A stretch of DNA of 64,000 nt from Dillenia suffruticosa (Eukaryota > Streptophyta > Magnoliopsida > Dilleniales > Dilleniaceae). The position numbers and the translations under genes are program-made. How positions within the stretch are numbered: the stretch's first letter is position 1; the number at the start of each line of letters is the position of its first letter. Below the pieces are notes generated by a model that was not told the origin of the DNA, ran no database searches, and worked only from the letters and a program-made list of their open reading frames with translations. The DNA is taken from NCBI GenBank assembly GCA_033439265.1, contig JAVTVX010000013.1, positions 18,642,500 through 18,706,499 on the forward strand, written 5' to 3'. This document shows, piece by piece, positions 50,661 through 62,926 of this stretch.

Positions 50661-51999
50661 AAAAGCAGAAAGAAAAAAGAAATCTAAGTGCCCCTTCCCT
50701 GCCCCATTCACCCACTCACCATTTTAACACGAGGATTACCTTTCTGCTCGAATTATGGTTTTCCAATTTAATAACACAATTAAATTGTAAATCACGTGTC
50801 TTTATTTTAATCCATCATTGCCTTTCTTAAAAAGTTGTTTGGACCATTAGAAATAGCAAATTGTGTTTTCTGCATTAGAAAGAAATGCTCTGTAGCCAGA
50901 TTTGATCCTCCAGAGACAGGTAAAAGCGGCCATTTTGCAAAACTTGTGGATAGGCTCAATTTCAAATTAAACAAAATAATTAATATAAAAATTTCTAATT
51001 TTTACAGAAAAATTTTGACGTTTTATATAAATTTCTTTATTTTCTGTAATTCTTTTACTTTAATTAAAAATATTTGTAAATAAAATAAAATAAAATAAAT
51101 ATAAGTTAAATTCAATTTAAACAAGTTAAAAGACTTAACTAAAATAATAATATTTTCAAGAGTTGTGTTTACCTTGTCATACCATCTTAAAAAATAAAAC
51201 AAATCGGAATAATTTTATTTTTGGAGCAACTCTACCTGCAGTCCGATCTCAACTTCTGACAAAAGAGAAGACTTGCAGTAAATTAATTTAAAATTAAAAT
51301 TCAATTTGTTATTATTGTAGAATAATTTTTGGAGTCATTAAGAAGAGGCTCATATTGAGGTTTGAGAATGACTCATTCCGTAAATAATTAAACTAAGTCC
51401 ACGCCAAATCTCCATCACAAGACTTCTGGATTGGCTGCACCCTCTAACTGCCTAATGTCTGACCCACCATGTTCAAAGAGTTGCCGTGCACCCCTCCCAC
51501 TTGGTCAGGTCAATCCAGCTGAATAGGGTAACACCACATAAGAAGCTGCCTCATCGGACTCATTTTTGAGAGTTGACTTCCCAGGAATCGAAGGAAGTTT
51601 TACGGCGCGTCCATCACGTATACCAGTTTTTCCTACTCATTCCATTCATAGACGCCCTAAAGTTCAATGTGCAATCAATTGTTTCCCTGTTCAAAGTTCC
51701 AGATAGCCTCAAATCAATTCAACCAAAGGCACAAAGATCGGACAGAATCTTGGAAACGACTGGTGATCGTTTCCACACGGCAAAGAGAGAGAAGAAACGG
51801 TGGGGGCAGGAAAAGAAAGCGCTTTCCAACTCAACAAAGGTTTCATATTTCCTATCTACAGCCCAATATCGGAGTAAAACCTTATTAAAAGAAACCAAAA
51901 TACCCGACAAGAAGCCTAAATCCTCCCAAAAAGGGGGGGGGGACCAGAAAGGATCTTGCGGGTCTACCAAGGCTGAGAATGCTCCTAAGAAGCCACAAC
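48600..51999. other. AT-rich intergenic DNA
   Basis: No gene is supported. A (GA)n tract followed by a G run at 48.57-48.61 kb marks the kinase leader. A long (GA)n lies at 50.6 kb. The last few hundred bases are probably 3'UTR of the minus-strand gene that ends at 52003; the long + strand open frame at 51573-52175 is its antisense shadow. Confidence 0.55.
50596..50658. repeat. (GA)n microsatellite
   Basis: About 31 GA units without interruption. Confidence 0.95.
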
Positions 52000-52002
52000 A
52001 TT

Positions 52003-55000
52003 TTAAACATCTCTTGCGAGTCCAGAGATATCAAGATTACCAAAGTCAGAATTGGTTGGCCTATCAGATGCTTCAGTTCGAGGATAGCTTTCGATTGGTA
52101 TGTTGCGCCCTCCTCCTCTCAGCGATGAGGATGAAGAGTCACCATCCCCCATATATGGAGAACCGAATGCCTTAAAGAAACTGTCCCTCATCTCTTCCGC
52201 AGCCTCAAAAAAGCGGCTGAATCCTGCAAGCATGCTTCGCTCAATGGCACCAATGTCGCTGCGGAGCCCAGGAAAGGAGAATGATCTCATGGCATCAACG
52301 TCACCGCGCTGCCCAGGAAAGCCAAACGGTCCAGTATCTGATGACCCCAGAGAACTATACCCTTTAACAACCTCATCTGTGACATCTTCCTCAGTGTACT
52401 CCTTGTTAGATTGCACCATTTCAGCAGGCCTGCATAAACAAATGAAGCCAACAAAGGATACAAAAATACATTCTCATAAACAAGAAATTAGCACATTTAC
52501 AAAAGCTTTTGCAAGAAATATATAAGAATGTTGGGCATAAGCAAGTTCCCAACTGTATTTTAATTCCAAGCAATTCCCTGCTTCACCCCAAAGAACAGAT
52601 TTATTAATAAAAGTATGGCTGCACAATTGTAAAGTAAATGAACAGTTCAAAATTAACTGGCTTTTTTTGGCTAAATTAGTAAGGAATGATATTACTCAAA
52701 GCAATTCTGTGCTATCATTAGGGTCCTCTTCTGAAACTCAAGAAAATGATTTTCTTGGATTTGGCCTTAATGCAATAGAAGTGTTGGTAGTACGAATATA
52801 ATCAGAAATCTCAAAGGTGGATTCAATACCAAAGAAAAAACTATATGACGCAATTCCAATATATTTTCAGGCCAAATTGATTTTGTTACCAAATGATGTT
52901 GGTCAAAGAAAATGTCTATCTCATAACTTTGCATTATGCTATTCCTGTTAAACTACAAGTAAGCCTTCTTTATCCTTACCTACTGCACCCACACTTTTCC
53001 CCAGCATGGACGTTTTTACCATCACCAAAACAAAGATCAAATGCTCTACTTTTGGTAACCAGGTAAGTGAAGATTTGAACTCCTGACCCATAGACGGGAC
53101 TAAATATAGGGACTTGATCTTATGAACCATATAGTTTAAAGACATCGCAATTCCATTATCGCTTCAATATGCTCGAAAATTCATTAATTAGTATAGTCAT
53201 CACCAAATGGATTGCTGGTTATGTCTTCCATGGACAGTAAGCCCATTTCACGCTTCTATTCATAATACTGTCTCTCTAACATCCTTAACTAACAGGGGAA
53301 GAAAAATTATATATCAAATATTTCACATTTATCAAAGTAAAAGGGTGGTTTCAGGCAGCAGTTTCTCTCTCAATGTAGGGAGAATACTCGGTCTGGACAC
53401 CAAGAGAGTTTCTCCAGTTTGACAATTTTAATATTTAACGTCCAAATTCTTTTATGAACCTTTTGAAATAAAATTGTTGTGATCTGATGCAAGCTCTTCT
53501 TTGAAAAAGGTATTATGAAAACCTTATGAGGACAACAGGCAAGTGTTTCACTGAATTCTAGGCAATGTATCTGTGCAAAAGTGGACAATATACATGATTA
53601 AGTGTGAAGTGTATGTTTGTTAATTAGATATGCTGAGCATTTATCTCCCTCAAGACACTCCTCCTCAGCACACAGACCAAAATCCAGTAGACATTTATGG
53701 TACATTACCATCATCCATGAAACTGCAAATTAAGATAACAATAGGGATAACTATCTCATTTTACAGTTTGATGATTCCCCTTTATCCCTCACTCCTAAGG
53801 ATGAATTATAGACAAAATGCCCCCATCTGCCCTCAATCCCTTCAATGAAAAAGGCAACCAAACAACGGAACCACTGATTCTTATGCGGGCTTATGTAAAA
53901 TTAAACACAAAACCGTGCCATTTTTTAAATAAAGAGGTATATAACGAGAACCCATGGTACTAAATGAGGACTTCAGACTAAAGAACGGCAAGCCAGAGGT
54001 AGTTGAATAATGTATCCACGTAATGCATGATCTTAACAGTAAAGTGAGTGTGGAACAAACCATGGAAGTTAAAATAAACAACTAACCCAACCGATCCTGA
54101 TCTTAAAATTATGGATGAGGACATTTGGATTTGTCTTGCAGGAACTAGGATTGATCATGGAACTAGGACAGTGATGTAGTTGCAGGAACTAAGATTCAAT
54201 CAATCACGCAATCACTAAACAACCCCGGTTCATTCACTAGGACACGAAATGAGTGGTACTTCCATCCTTTAACTAGGTCCTACAATTAGCCAAATAAATA
54301 TTTGGTGCATGATGACCAAGGACAATCTTTTTGTGAGTGCAAGAAAAAGCCACTCCACCACTAAACAAGAATTTTTTTATCAATCAGCAAGGAACTTAAA
54401 TACGATTATTATAACACTCAAAACGGAAAAGACTTCATAGAACTAAGACAAAAACGGCTCTGGGACCAAATCTAGTTATTTCCCCACATACAGAAAACTC
54501 TCCAGATATAATACAAGACAAATAAATCCTGGTGAGCAATTTCACAAGATAGACAATCATCAAAAGAACACAAGTTAGATTCACATAAACTTCAGTAGAA
54601 GCTTTTCAAGCAGTATTACAATTTCAAGAATGGATCTCTCATTAGATCGAGTAAAACTAAATTTGTACTTGGCACATCAGATGTACACCTCTTTTTGCTT
54701 AGAGCTACTCAATATAACCATATACCAAATTTATATGCATATATCAAACTACATCACTGTCCTATCAAATTGCTCACTACATGAAGAATAATACAACACT
54801 AGATCTTAAGTGGAGATGATATTAGCATTTCTCGCTTTCTCTTTTAAATTTATTTTTTGCACCAGAAGGGAAGATGTTATAACCTTAAAGGGAGTAAGGT
54901 ATTACACTCCTCGCTACCCCTTTTCAACCCTTTACTCCAAATCTTTTATAAATAATTATTTGTTCTATATTTTAGCAAGTCTGTGACAACTTAAAGGACC

Positions 55001-55662
55001 GTTTACAAAAGCTTAGGCTAGGTTAGGTGGAGTTTCCGATGGGAAAAAAATATATTGAGAGCATGATAATTTTAGGCACTTTTATAGAGAAATTCGACAT
55101 TTACTTGTTAAACTTTATACGACGTCATTTATTTTAGTGGAAAAATGTAACAAGTAGAATGACACAATAGAGGTATTGAGTCTAAGTTGAGGTTTGCCAA
55201 AGAGGACCTTAGTTCGTAGGCAACCCCATGGACTAATGTCTTATACCCATAACATACGAGAGAGATTTTCCCCCCTTCAAACATTAAGGTGATCCTATAC
55301 TCCCTAATCTTACTAAAAGTCGGGTTCAAGTTACAAATACATGTACACAATTTCACAATTCCTTTATTTCAATCCAACAATCGAGAAACATGCAAAAATC
55401 TAAATCAAACGAAGAAATTAATATATGAGGACAGGATAGGATAAATCAATCACCTTCCAGCACATTCCTTGAAGAGCTGCTCGGTCTTCTCGCACTTCCT
55501 GACGAACTTTCCAGGCTCAACCTCCTCTGTATTGCAGTGGGACCTCACAATCCTCCTGGTGGAGCACCGATCTGCAGAAGACCTAGGGTTTTGGTTATCA
55601 AATTCGCCATAATTGCTAATCCCTAGATCGTGGCTCGTCTCGTCTGCGTTATCGTCCCTCCA

Positions 55663-55665
<3 letters not shown>
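52003..55665 (-). CDS. Mal d 1 / Fra a 1-associated protein family
   Basis: Two exons, 55665-55454 and 52429-52003, joined by a 3.0-kb GT-AG intron (phase 2), give 212 residues. The first exon holds the family core: SSADRCSTRRIVRSHCNTEE, then VEPGKFVRKCEKTEQLFKEC, with four conserved Cys. The second exon continues with SNKEYTEEDVTDEVVKG and a Gly/Ser-rich C-terminal region containing SMLAGFSRFFEAAEEMRDSF. The spacing of the Cys pairs suggests a small disulfide or helical-hairpin fold, which is inference. The name comes from apple and strawberry proteins found with Bet v 1-class (PR-10) proteins; the molecular role is unknown. A (CT)n leader on the minus strand lies immediately upstream (55.67-55.70 kb). 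Arabidopsis At2g35900, beside CPK25, is the expected counterpart. Confidence 0.85.
52430..55453 (-). other. large intron of the Mal d 1-associated gene
   Basis: 3.0 kb with donor GGAAG|GTGATT and acceptor TTTATGCAG. No nested gene is recognisable; short open frames on both strands lack similarity or codon structure. Confidence 0.7.
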
Positions 55666-55699
<34 letters not shown>

Positions 55700-55701
<2 letters not shown>

Positions 55702-56880
55702 GGGCTTTCGTGTTACATCGAGAGAGGGGAATCAATAAGTACGCTGATTTTTCTAGCGGTTTCTTGCAAAAGGAGCAGGCTCTGGGGCGCAGGAGGTGCC
55801 AGTGGGCTACGATTCCGTCCTACCCGGATATCTTTCCTCGTGTTCGTCCAGGTGTAATTGGACCGGGTTTAGCAGGGCCCAACTAGAGAGGCGAAACATG
55901 CATATATGGGCTTGGGCTTACTCAACTCTACAACCAACCCATTATTGAAACCAAATCCGACCAAAAGCCCCGCATTAGCCCACAATAACCGGACCAACAT
56001 CGGCCTCTCAAAAAGGACAACCCTTGGCTAGGCTTCGTAGATTTTTTTTTTTTTTAATGTTTCCTTTTTTCTGGATACATAGCAAGGTTGAAACCTTTAA
56101 TGTTTTCTTTACATATCGGTTGAGTTTAAATTTAAAAATAATGAAAAAGAATTTATAAAAGATAAATAGATCTCACAATATTTAAATCAAATTAATCGAA
56201 CAAAATCTCAATACCGATGATTAAAAAAAAGAAAAAAAAAACCCTCACTGTTTAGTCAAGTCACCACTCAGAGCATGAAAGTTCTTAAAATTTAGCCAAA
56301 CATTTTGCCCTTTTCTCTTCCAATTTAGTCAACCCATCAATATTTTGCTCTCTACTCAATCCTATGTTCAGAGAGAGATGAACTTGAAAATAGAGAAATA
56401 AATAAATAAATCTTTTCATGATTAAACAAAGAAAAATTGAAGATAATAAGAGAGACATTAATAATAATTTTTTTTTATCAATTTAAAAGAAATTAATAAA
56501 ATTTTTATTTATTTCAAAAAATTTGAGATTGTTTGAGCAGACATTACAATCATCTTAGCATTAAAGATCTTGATATTGGTCTTGCATCATTCCAGGAGAC
56601 TCCATCATTTTCAATTCACCAAATTATGTACTGTTTTTAAGAAAACGTTTTACGGTGTTATTTTGTAGTTCTGCGAATAAATAGAAGTTTAAATTTACTG
56701 GGGAAAGAACCCGGGGGGGGGGTTGCTAGGTTGCTAATTCTCCCAAGTTTGGGTACAAGGAGGAAGGAGCCGCTTCCACCGACGCTGCAGTACATGGGTC
56801 TCCACTTTGTAAAGACCATTTTCCCGTGGAAAAGGGTATTACCATTTCAGTAGTTGAAATGAAATCGAAACTAAAAGAAA
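55700..56880. other. intergenic DNA
   Basis: No gene is supported. Contains a diverged member of the A-tailed repeat family (about 56.10-56.25 kb: GAGTTTAAATTTAAAAATAA, then an A-rich end) and a G run at 56.71 kb. Confidence 0.55.
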
Positions 56881-56881
56881 A

Positions 56882-59800
56882 ATGTTTTTCGACGGTGGTT
56901 CTGTTAATATCAGAGGCCGAGTAACGTATATATTGCTTACTGCGTTTTCCATTTTCCACCAATTCTTAGTTCTTACACTCATGGGTCGTGTATCCAAGTT
57001 TCCATCTTTCGCTTCAACTTCAGTGTTTGATCTTTGTTCTTACTTCACATCATTCGGTTCCCAGTTTCTTCATCTTTCATTTCTCTCTACTGCTACCTCT
57101 CAACCTCTTCGATCCAAACACACCCAAAAAATCCACAGATCAAATCGAGAAGAAGGTACCAAATCCCTCACTTCACTCTTCACCGAGATCACTCACATTC
57201 TAGGAACTGAAACTTTCCCAATGACTCAGATCCCTATAGGCATTTCAACACCAGAAGAAGCAACCCAGTTGAGAGAAACTGAGAAACAAACTGAATTACC
57301 ATTTGGAAGCCACGATGATTGTCTAAATGTCTATGAGAGTAATCGACAAGGAAATGTCCCGGTCCCTCTTTCGGAAGATACATAGATGGAAATTTTGGAT
57401 GGAAATGAACCTGGCGTAGTTATACAGAGGATTACAGAGATTGTTCGGTCTGGAAAATGGTGGGGGTTCGATGGAGAAGAGGTTAGAAAATGCCGGGTTT
57501 GTGTTTGATTCGAACACTGTTAATAAAGTATTGAAGGGGTGCTTCCAGGTGCCATATATGGCTTTGAGGTTCTTCAATTGGGCGAAGGGTGTCAATGGAT
57601 ATAGTCATGCAACTAGTACTACCATGATTTACATTCTGGTTTAAGCAAAAGAGTTTGATCAGGCTGAGAATTTGTTGAAAGAAATGGAGAACAATTCACG
57701 TGTGAAGGATATCAAAACTTGGACCATTCTTGTCTTGCTTTATGGGAAGGCTAAGTAAGAGCTGTTGGTTTTTGATGAGGAAAACCAGTTGCAAGCCAGA
57801 TGCTGCAGCCTGCAGGCTTATGATTCGGTCACTTTCTATATCTCAAAAGGCTGATATAGCCATGGAGTACTACAAGGAGATGGTAAAGGCTTCAGCATAA
57901 ATGTGAATTTGTATAAATTGCTATTCAATTGCTTGTCAAGATCAGGAGATATTTCAGCCGTTCATCTGGTTGCTGATGACTTGATTAAGCTTTCCAAGAT
58001 TTCTGCACATGATGCATATGCTTATGTTCTGAAGAGCTTCTGCATTTCGGGGAGAATCAGAGAAGCACTAGAATTGAGTCTTGAGCTTAGAACTAAAAAC
58101 ATAAGCCTAGACCCCAAGGATTTTAAAACTTTGTTGGAGGGTCGTCTCTGCAAGGCCAACAGGACTTCAGATGTTCTAGAAATTCTTGACATAATGGACA
58201 AGAAGAACATTCGTTGATGCTAAGGTTTATGGAGTTGTCATATATGGGTTCTTAAGAAGTAACAACCTTCCCAAGGCACTACAGCTTTTTGAAATCATGA
58301 AAGAGCTTGGGCATTTACCTTGAACTCCAACCTATACTGAACTAATGCACCACCTCTTCGGACTGAATGAGAATGGTAAGGGCTGAGCCTACATGATGAG
58401 ATGCTAGAAAACGGTCAAAATAGATACCATAGCGGTCACAGCAATGATAACTGGACATGTTCAACAAAATCATGTATCCAAAGCCTGGGAATTTTTTAAC
58501 AGTATGGAAGAGAGAAGCATCAACACGACTCCACAATGCTATGAAGTTTTCATTAAGGGACTCTGTAAAATTTCTGGGACTGATGGGATTCTCAAGGTCT
58601 TAGATGCTATGCTGGCTAATGAGATGATCATCACTAAAAATGTATTCAACGTGGTCATATCTTATTTGGGGAAAAAAGGAGAAAAGGAGAAGATTAAGGC
58701 AGTAAAAAAATTGCAGAATACTTGTGGTTTAAATTCCTGCGCTGAGACTTCTTTTAATGATGTTGCAGATGGACCAAGGTCTGTTTCGGACTTGAACTCT
58801 AACGATACTGTACCGCCAGTCAGATCCGACATCAGCTTAGTAGTCTCTTCCAAAGAGTTTCAGTGAACATGATCTTCAACAAATATGTGGTATTTTGTCA
58901 TCCTCAAAAGACTGGTCATTGATCCAAGAAACCTTAGAGAAATTTAGTATTCAGTTTACTCCTGAGCTTGTTGTACAGATCCTGCATAATTGCAGTCTGC
59001 AGGGCGTGCAGCGTTGCAATTTTTCTCATGAGTGGGAAAGCAACCTAGTTATGTGTACACCACAGAGACTGACAACATGGCTATAAAAATCTTGGGTCGT
59101 GGAAAAGATTTTAAGCACATGAGAAGCCTTTTTTACGACTGAGAAGGAAAGGTTGCATTCGGACATCAGACACATGGACAATCACGCTCATGCAGTATGG
59201 CCGAGTGGGTCTTACAAAGATTACAATGAAAAACTTTAGGGAAATGAAATATAGTGGTTGTAAGCCAACTGGTAGTACATACAAGTATATGATTGTATCT
59301 CTTTGTGGAAGAAGGGGAAGGAAGGTGGATGAAGCCATTCGGTTATTTAATGAGATGGTCAAGGCAAGACCAGTTCCTGATAGAGAATTAGTAGAAACAT
59401 ATCTTAGCTACTGGGTCTCTTCGATAGCTTGCTGGTTAAAGCTATTGAACTCGCACCGTGAGGTACAAGTTCGAGACCTGGTGAGAGGGAGAGCAGAGAA
59501 ACATATCTTAGCTGCTTATATGAAGTTGGTAACTCCTTAGATGTCCAAACGTGCATAAATTCTCTTAGTAGAGTTGGCTTTCCAGTACCACTGAGTTATT
59601 AATTATCAGTAAGGGCTCTTTGTCAAGCAGGGAAGATGGAAGAAGCTCAAGCAATGGCTGACAAAGTTGGGGAAGAACGAACTTCACTGGATCAGTATAC
59701 TTGGAAGCGTTGTTCATGGACTTCTATGGAGAGGACAATTAGAAGAGGCATTGGCTAAACTTGATGCAATGAGACGGAAGCAATGGGAGGCAATGAGACG

Positions 59801-60240
59801 GCTATCCTTCCCACTGTTCATATGTTTGCATCTCTGATTGTTCACTTCTTCGAAGATGAGCAAACTGAAAAAGCTTTGGAAGTTCTTGGAAAGATGAGAG
59901 AGGAGGGATGTGAGCCAACGATCATTACATATTCTGCATTAATCCGCGGATATATGAGCATAGGCAAGGTTAAAGATGCTTGGAATGTTTTTCATCGGAT
60001 GAAATTTATAGGACCTCTGCCTGATTTCAAGACATTTTATGTTCATCAACTGTCTCTGCAAGGAGCGTAGGTCTCAAGAAGCCATGCATCTATTATCCGA
60101 CATGTTAGAAAGTGGGATTGCTCCTAGTAGCATCAATTTTATGGGCTAAATAGAGAAGGAAAGCATGATTTACCTAAAACTGTCAAAGAGGACAAGACAG
60201 CTTTCAACATGAGCTTGTTCATTGGTTTCTGTACAATGTA
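56882..60240 (+). pseudogene. decayed P-class PPR gene, At5g06400-like
   Basis: The first frame runs 167 codons to a stop at 57385. The reading then needs frequent frame changes and passes several stops. Recognisable pieces in order include RITEIVRSGKW, CFQVPYMALRFFNWAKG, KTWTILVLLYGKAK, AYAYVLKSFCISGRIREALE, LMQYGRVGLTKITMKNFREM, STYKYMIVSLCGRRGRKVDE, EEGCEPTIITYSALIRGY and SDMLESGIAPSSINF. These follow the order of the mitochondrial PPR protein At5g06400. P-class PPR proteins bind organelle RNA; this copy cannot encode one. The early frame has a hydrophobic, Ser-rich N terminus compatible with an organelle presequence. A tRNA-SINE interrupts it at 59.41-59.50 kb. Its place in the block agrees with At5g06400 lying beside FLA17. 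Confidence 0.85.
59393..59513 (+). mobile_element. tRNA-SINE with 17-bp target duplication in the PPR pseudogene
   Basis: AGAAACATATCTTAGCT occurs at 59393-59409 and 59497-59513. The 87-base insert has TAGCTTGCTGGTTAAAGC (A-box-like) and AAGTTCGAGACC (B-box-like) but no A tail, so it is little more than a tRNA-like head. The flanking PPR sequence (ELVETYL) is split by it. Confidence 0.8.
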
Positions 60241-61897
60241 AGAACTCTGGAATTCTTCATCAATTGGATTTCTTCTTTTCTTTCCAAAAAAAAAAAAGCC
60301 ATTTATTTCATACACTATGATATATTGATGCTGTATAGGGCTGAAACATGTTGAGAGTTACTCAAATTTAGTTATCACATCAGAGGAGTAGAGCTCAAAT
60401 TTTATCTGTTTTTCAAAAAAAAAAAATGTTGAACAAATTTCTAGAATATTAAATCCATCAAAATTTATTTCAAATTTCGACTTTTAATGCCAGTGTATGG
60501 CTGTTTACTTCATTTTCCTTTTACTTTTTGATTTTTTTTTAATTTTGGAAATATTGAAAAAGTACCCTAATCTTTGGACGATTTTCAAATTGCCCCATAA
60601 ATCTATTAACTTTCACAACCACCTTCTCTGAGTTTTGGCTTTCACTTAAAATTGTGATTTTGTCTATTTTGCAAATTCGTTGTACTTGGTGGGCTATTAT
60701 GTTAAAAATCAGAACCGAGATAAAAATAGTACTAATCCAGAATTTTTAATCCGGTTTATAAATTTCACAAGGGCTGAGTAAGACCTAGTTTGGTGCCCAA
60801 AAAAAAATATATTACACGAGCCTGACGGTGCTGAGATCAAGCTGAGTCGAGGCTTTGGACTTTGCAGTAGTTAGAGATAACTTAGCCCGAGTGAATTTTG
60901 GCCTAATTGTAGTCAAGAGATAGCATTTTGAAAATTTTTCTAAAAAATGACTTTTTTCCGTCTGTCAAAAGTGAGAGGTAAAAGAGAAAGAAGTATTTCC
61001 TTGAAAATCTCTGCTCAATAAAAAGAAAAGAGAAAAATTAGTTCAAGAAAATCCGCTTCATAAGATCATTTTTAAATTTATATATGTAACATACAAAGAA
61101 AGTTTAATAAATATAATGTGGAATTGCAATTGCCGAACCTAAGTGGGTCATATTACTTGGGAGTGCTTATCTATTTGTATCCGGATCAGATAAATTACTT
61201 GATGCAGAGATTAAGCTCGGAAGATGCATAATATGACCCTAGCACTTCATTTAGAACAAAACTAAAATTCGGCAAAAACAGTAACACCTATTTTAATAAG
61301 TTTGGCTTGAGGGGAGAGGGGGGAAGAGAGAGAGAAAGAGTGCATAAGCTCACAGTCACAACCACAACATGTGTTTTGGGTACACAATACGAAAATCAAC
61401 CAAACCATGAACTGGGGAGACAATACCAAAATCAACATGTCACCTTAATAAGTTAGGCTTGAGGAGAGAGAGAGAGAGAGTGTGTGAGTGAGCTCACAAC
61501 CACAACAAGAAGTGATTTGGGCACACCATACCAAAATCAACCAAAACAAGAGCAGGGGGGACAATGGGTCGGGCAAAAATGAGGAAAAAAGTACAGACTT
61601 TAATCAAAAACCATAATCCGAACAGAGATTTACTTCCAACTAATATTTTCATTTTGATCATAAAATTCCATGTCTGCAATCTTGTCCACATGGCAAGTAT
61701 GCATCAGCCCAGCTGGATCCTCTCAAAGCCAAGTAGTGTGGTCTCTAATTTTTCTAAAAAGAAAGATAGGACACGTGGGATCTTCCAAGCCTATTTATTT
61801 CCACTCTGAACCCCATAATCCTACATCCCAAATCATTCTTCTTCTTCTTCCTGTTCTTCCAAAGACAACTCTCTCTCTCAGCTGTCCTTTGTGTGTG
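60241..61897. other. AT-rich intergenic DNA with a tandem duplication
   Basis: No gene is supported. A roughly 150-bp tandem duplication lies at 61.29-61.57 kb (separate entry). The last 100 bases are CT-rich and form the leader of the MYB-like gene. Confidence 0.6.
61286..61566. repeat. two-copy tandem duplication (about 150 bp)
   Basis: Copy 1 (about 61286-61431) and copy 2 (about 61441-61566) share, in order, AATAAGTT(T/A)GGCTTGAGG, a GA-rich run, GCTCACA...CAACCACAACA, CAATACCAAAATCAAC-like strings and GGGGAGACAAT / GGGGGGACAAT. It lies about 330-600 bases upstream of the MYB-like start codon. Confidence 0.75.
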
Positions 61898-62895
61898 ATG
61901 GGAAAAGTTCGAAATTCCTGTATCGTCCGTGAAAAGAACGAGGATCATATTCCTAAGGTTTCCGATATTTCATTACGCTTTTTTTTTTTTTGTTGATTTT
62001 ATCGATTCTACTTGCATTGGAACAACTTGTAATAATCATGTGTCTCTTGGTTCATCTTTTTTAGAAGTTGAGGAAAACTTATACCATTAGAAAGCAAAGA
62101 GAGAGAAGGACAGACGGGGAGCACTCCAAATTTCTTGAAGCTTTGAAACTCTACGGTCGCGGTTGGCGCCAAATACAGGCAATCAATTAACCTAATCAAA
62201 ATGCTATACCTGCTCTCATCACTTCAGAAATTTACCTTGGTTGTCTTGTCACGCAGAACATGTAGGTGATAAGACGATGATTCAAATCCGAAGTCATGCC
62301 CAGAAATTCTTTGGTAAGGTTTTTGGTTTAACTCAAAATAATTAAAAAGAAAAGAGCGAGATTTATATGTAAATTGCAAGTCCCTAACAGAGAATCGAGT
62401 AGACAGCGCTTTTAGTTGGTAAATCCAATGCAATGTCCTCGTTTTATAATCCATGTTTTTGGGGTTCTTAGGTAATAAGAGAATCGGAAAGCGATGATTC
62501 TCAAGGCTTGAATGTTGGAAAATTTGAGATTATCCCTCCTCCTAGGAGGAAAATCAGGAAACAGATGAATCATGGTAAACGGATCGTTTGTCTCTAAGAA
62601 GATAGTTTAATGGTATAAATCTTCTCTCTAATCTATTGATCTCATATTTAAATTCTTGTTAAAAAAAAATGGTAAACGGATCACAGGGGGGACGAGACAA
62701 TTTCTAAGGCTTTCATCTCCATCTCCGTGTTTGGCAGCTGTCGACATTGATGACAGAGCAGAGGATGAGCCGCTTGAACTCGAATTATGTCTTTCCCTTC
62801 CTTCAAACACCAGTAGAAGACGCCTGCACTTGATCAATTTCTTCCCCCTTTTGGAGGCTTCCGCCGCTTCAAACATTGAGCGTACATCATCATTG
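61898..62895 (+). pseudogene. damaged REVEILLE/LHY-type MYB gene
   Basis: Exon-like blocks at 61898-61957, 62065-62178, 62257-62318 and 62472-62895 encode pieces of an RVE-type SHAQKF MYB protein: [65 protein letters not shown] and FEIIPPPRRKIRK. Active members bind the evening element in circadian gene control. Three defects are visible. The first helix Trp (ERWT in the family) is Arg. The donor after WRQIQ reads CAG|GCAATC, and using it puts the next exon out of frame with an immediate stop. A SINE splits the fourth exon. Without the SINE that exon is a 109-codon open frame ending in a Leu-rich LELELCLSL segment. A further exon may follow past a donor at 62896, but none was recognised. Confidence 0.75.
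62572..62682 (+). mobile_element. short tRNA-SINE with 14-bp target duplication in MYB exon 4
   Basis: ATGGTAAACGGATC stands at 62572-62585 and 62669-62682. The 83-base insert has GATAGTTTAATGGTATAAA (A-box-like), a degraded TTTAAATTCTTG (B-box-like) and an 8-base A tail. It carries a stop and shifts the frame of an exon that is open on both sides. Confidence 0.8.
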
Positions 62896-62926
62896 GTAAG
62901 AAGACTAATTAAATGTTTTTGTTTTG

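Noticed and set aside
51573-52175. 200-codon + strand open frame
   Set aside because: It overlaps, on the opposite strand, the last exon and 3'UTR of the Mal d 1-associated gene, whose frame is supported by splicing and family motifs. The + frame has no recognisable similarity.
59410-59496. Functional tRNA gene
   Set aside because: A and B box-like strings are present, but the insert has target duplications and I could not pair full acceptor and anticodon stems, so a SINE head is the better call.
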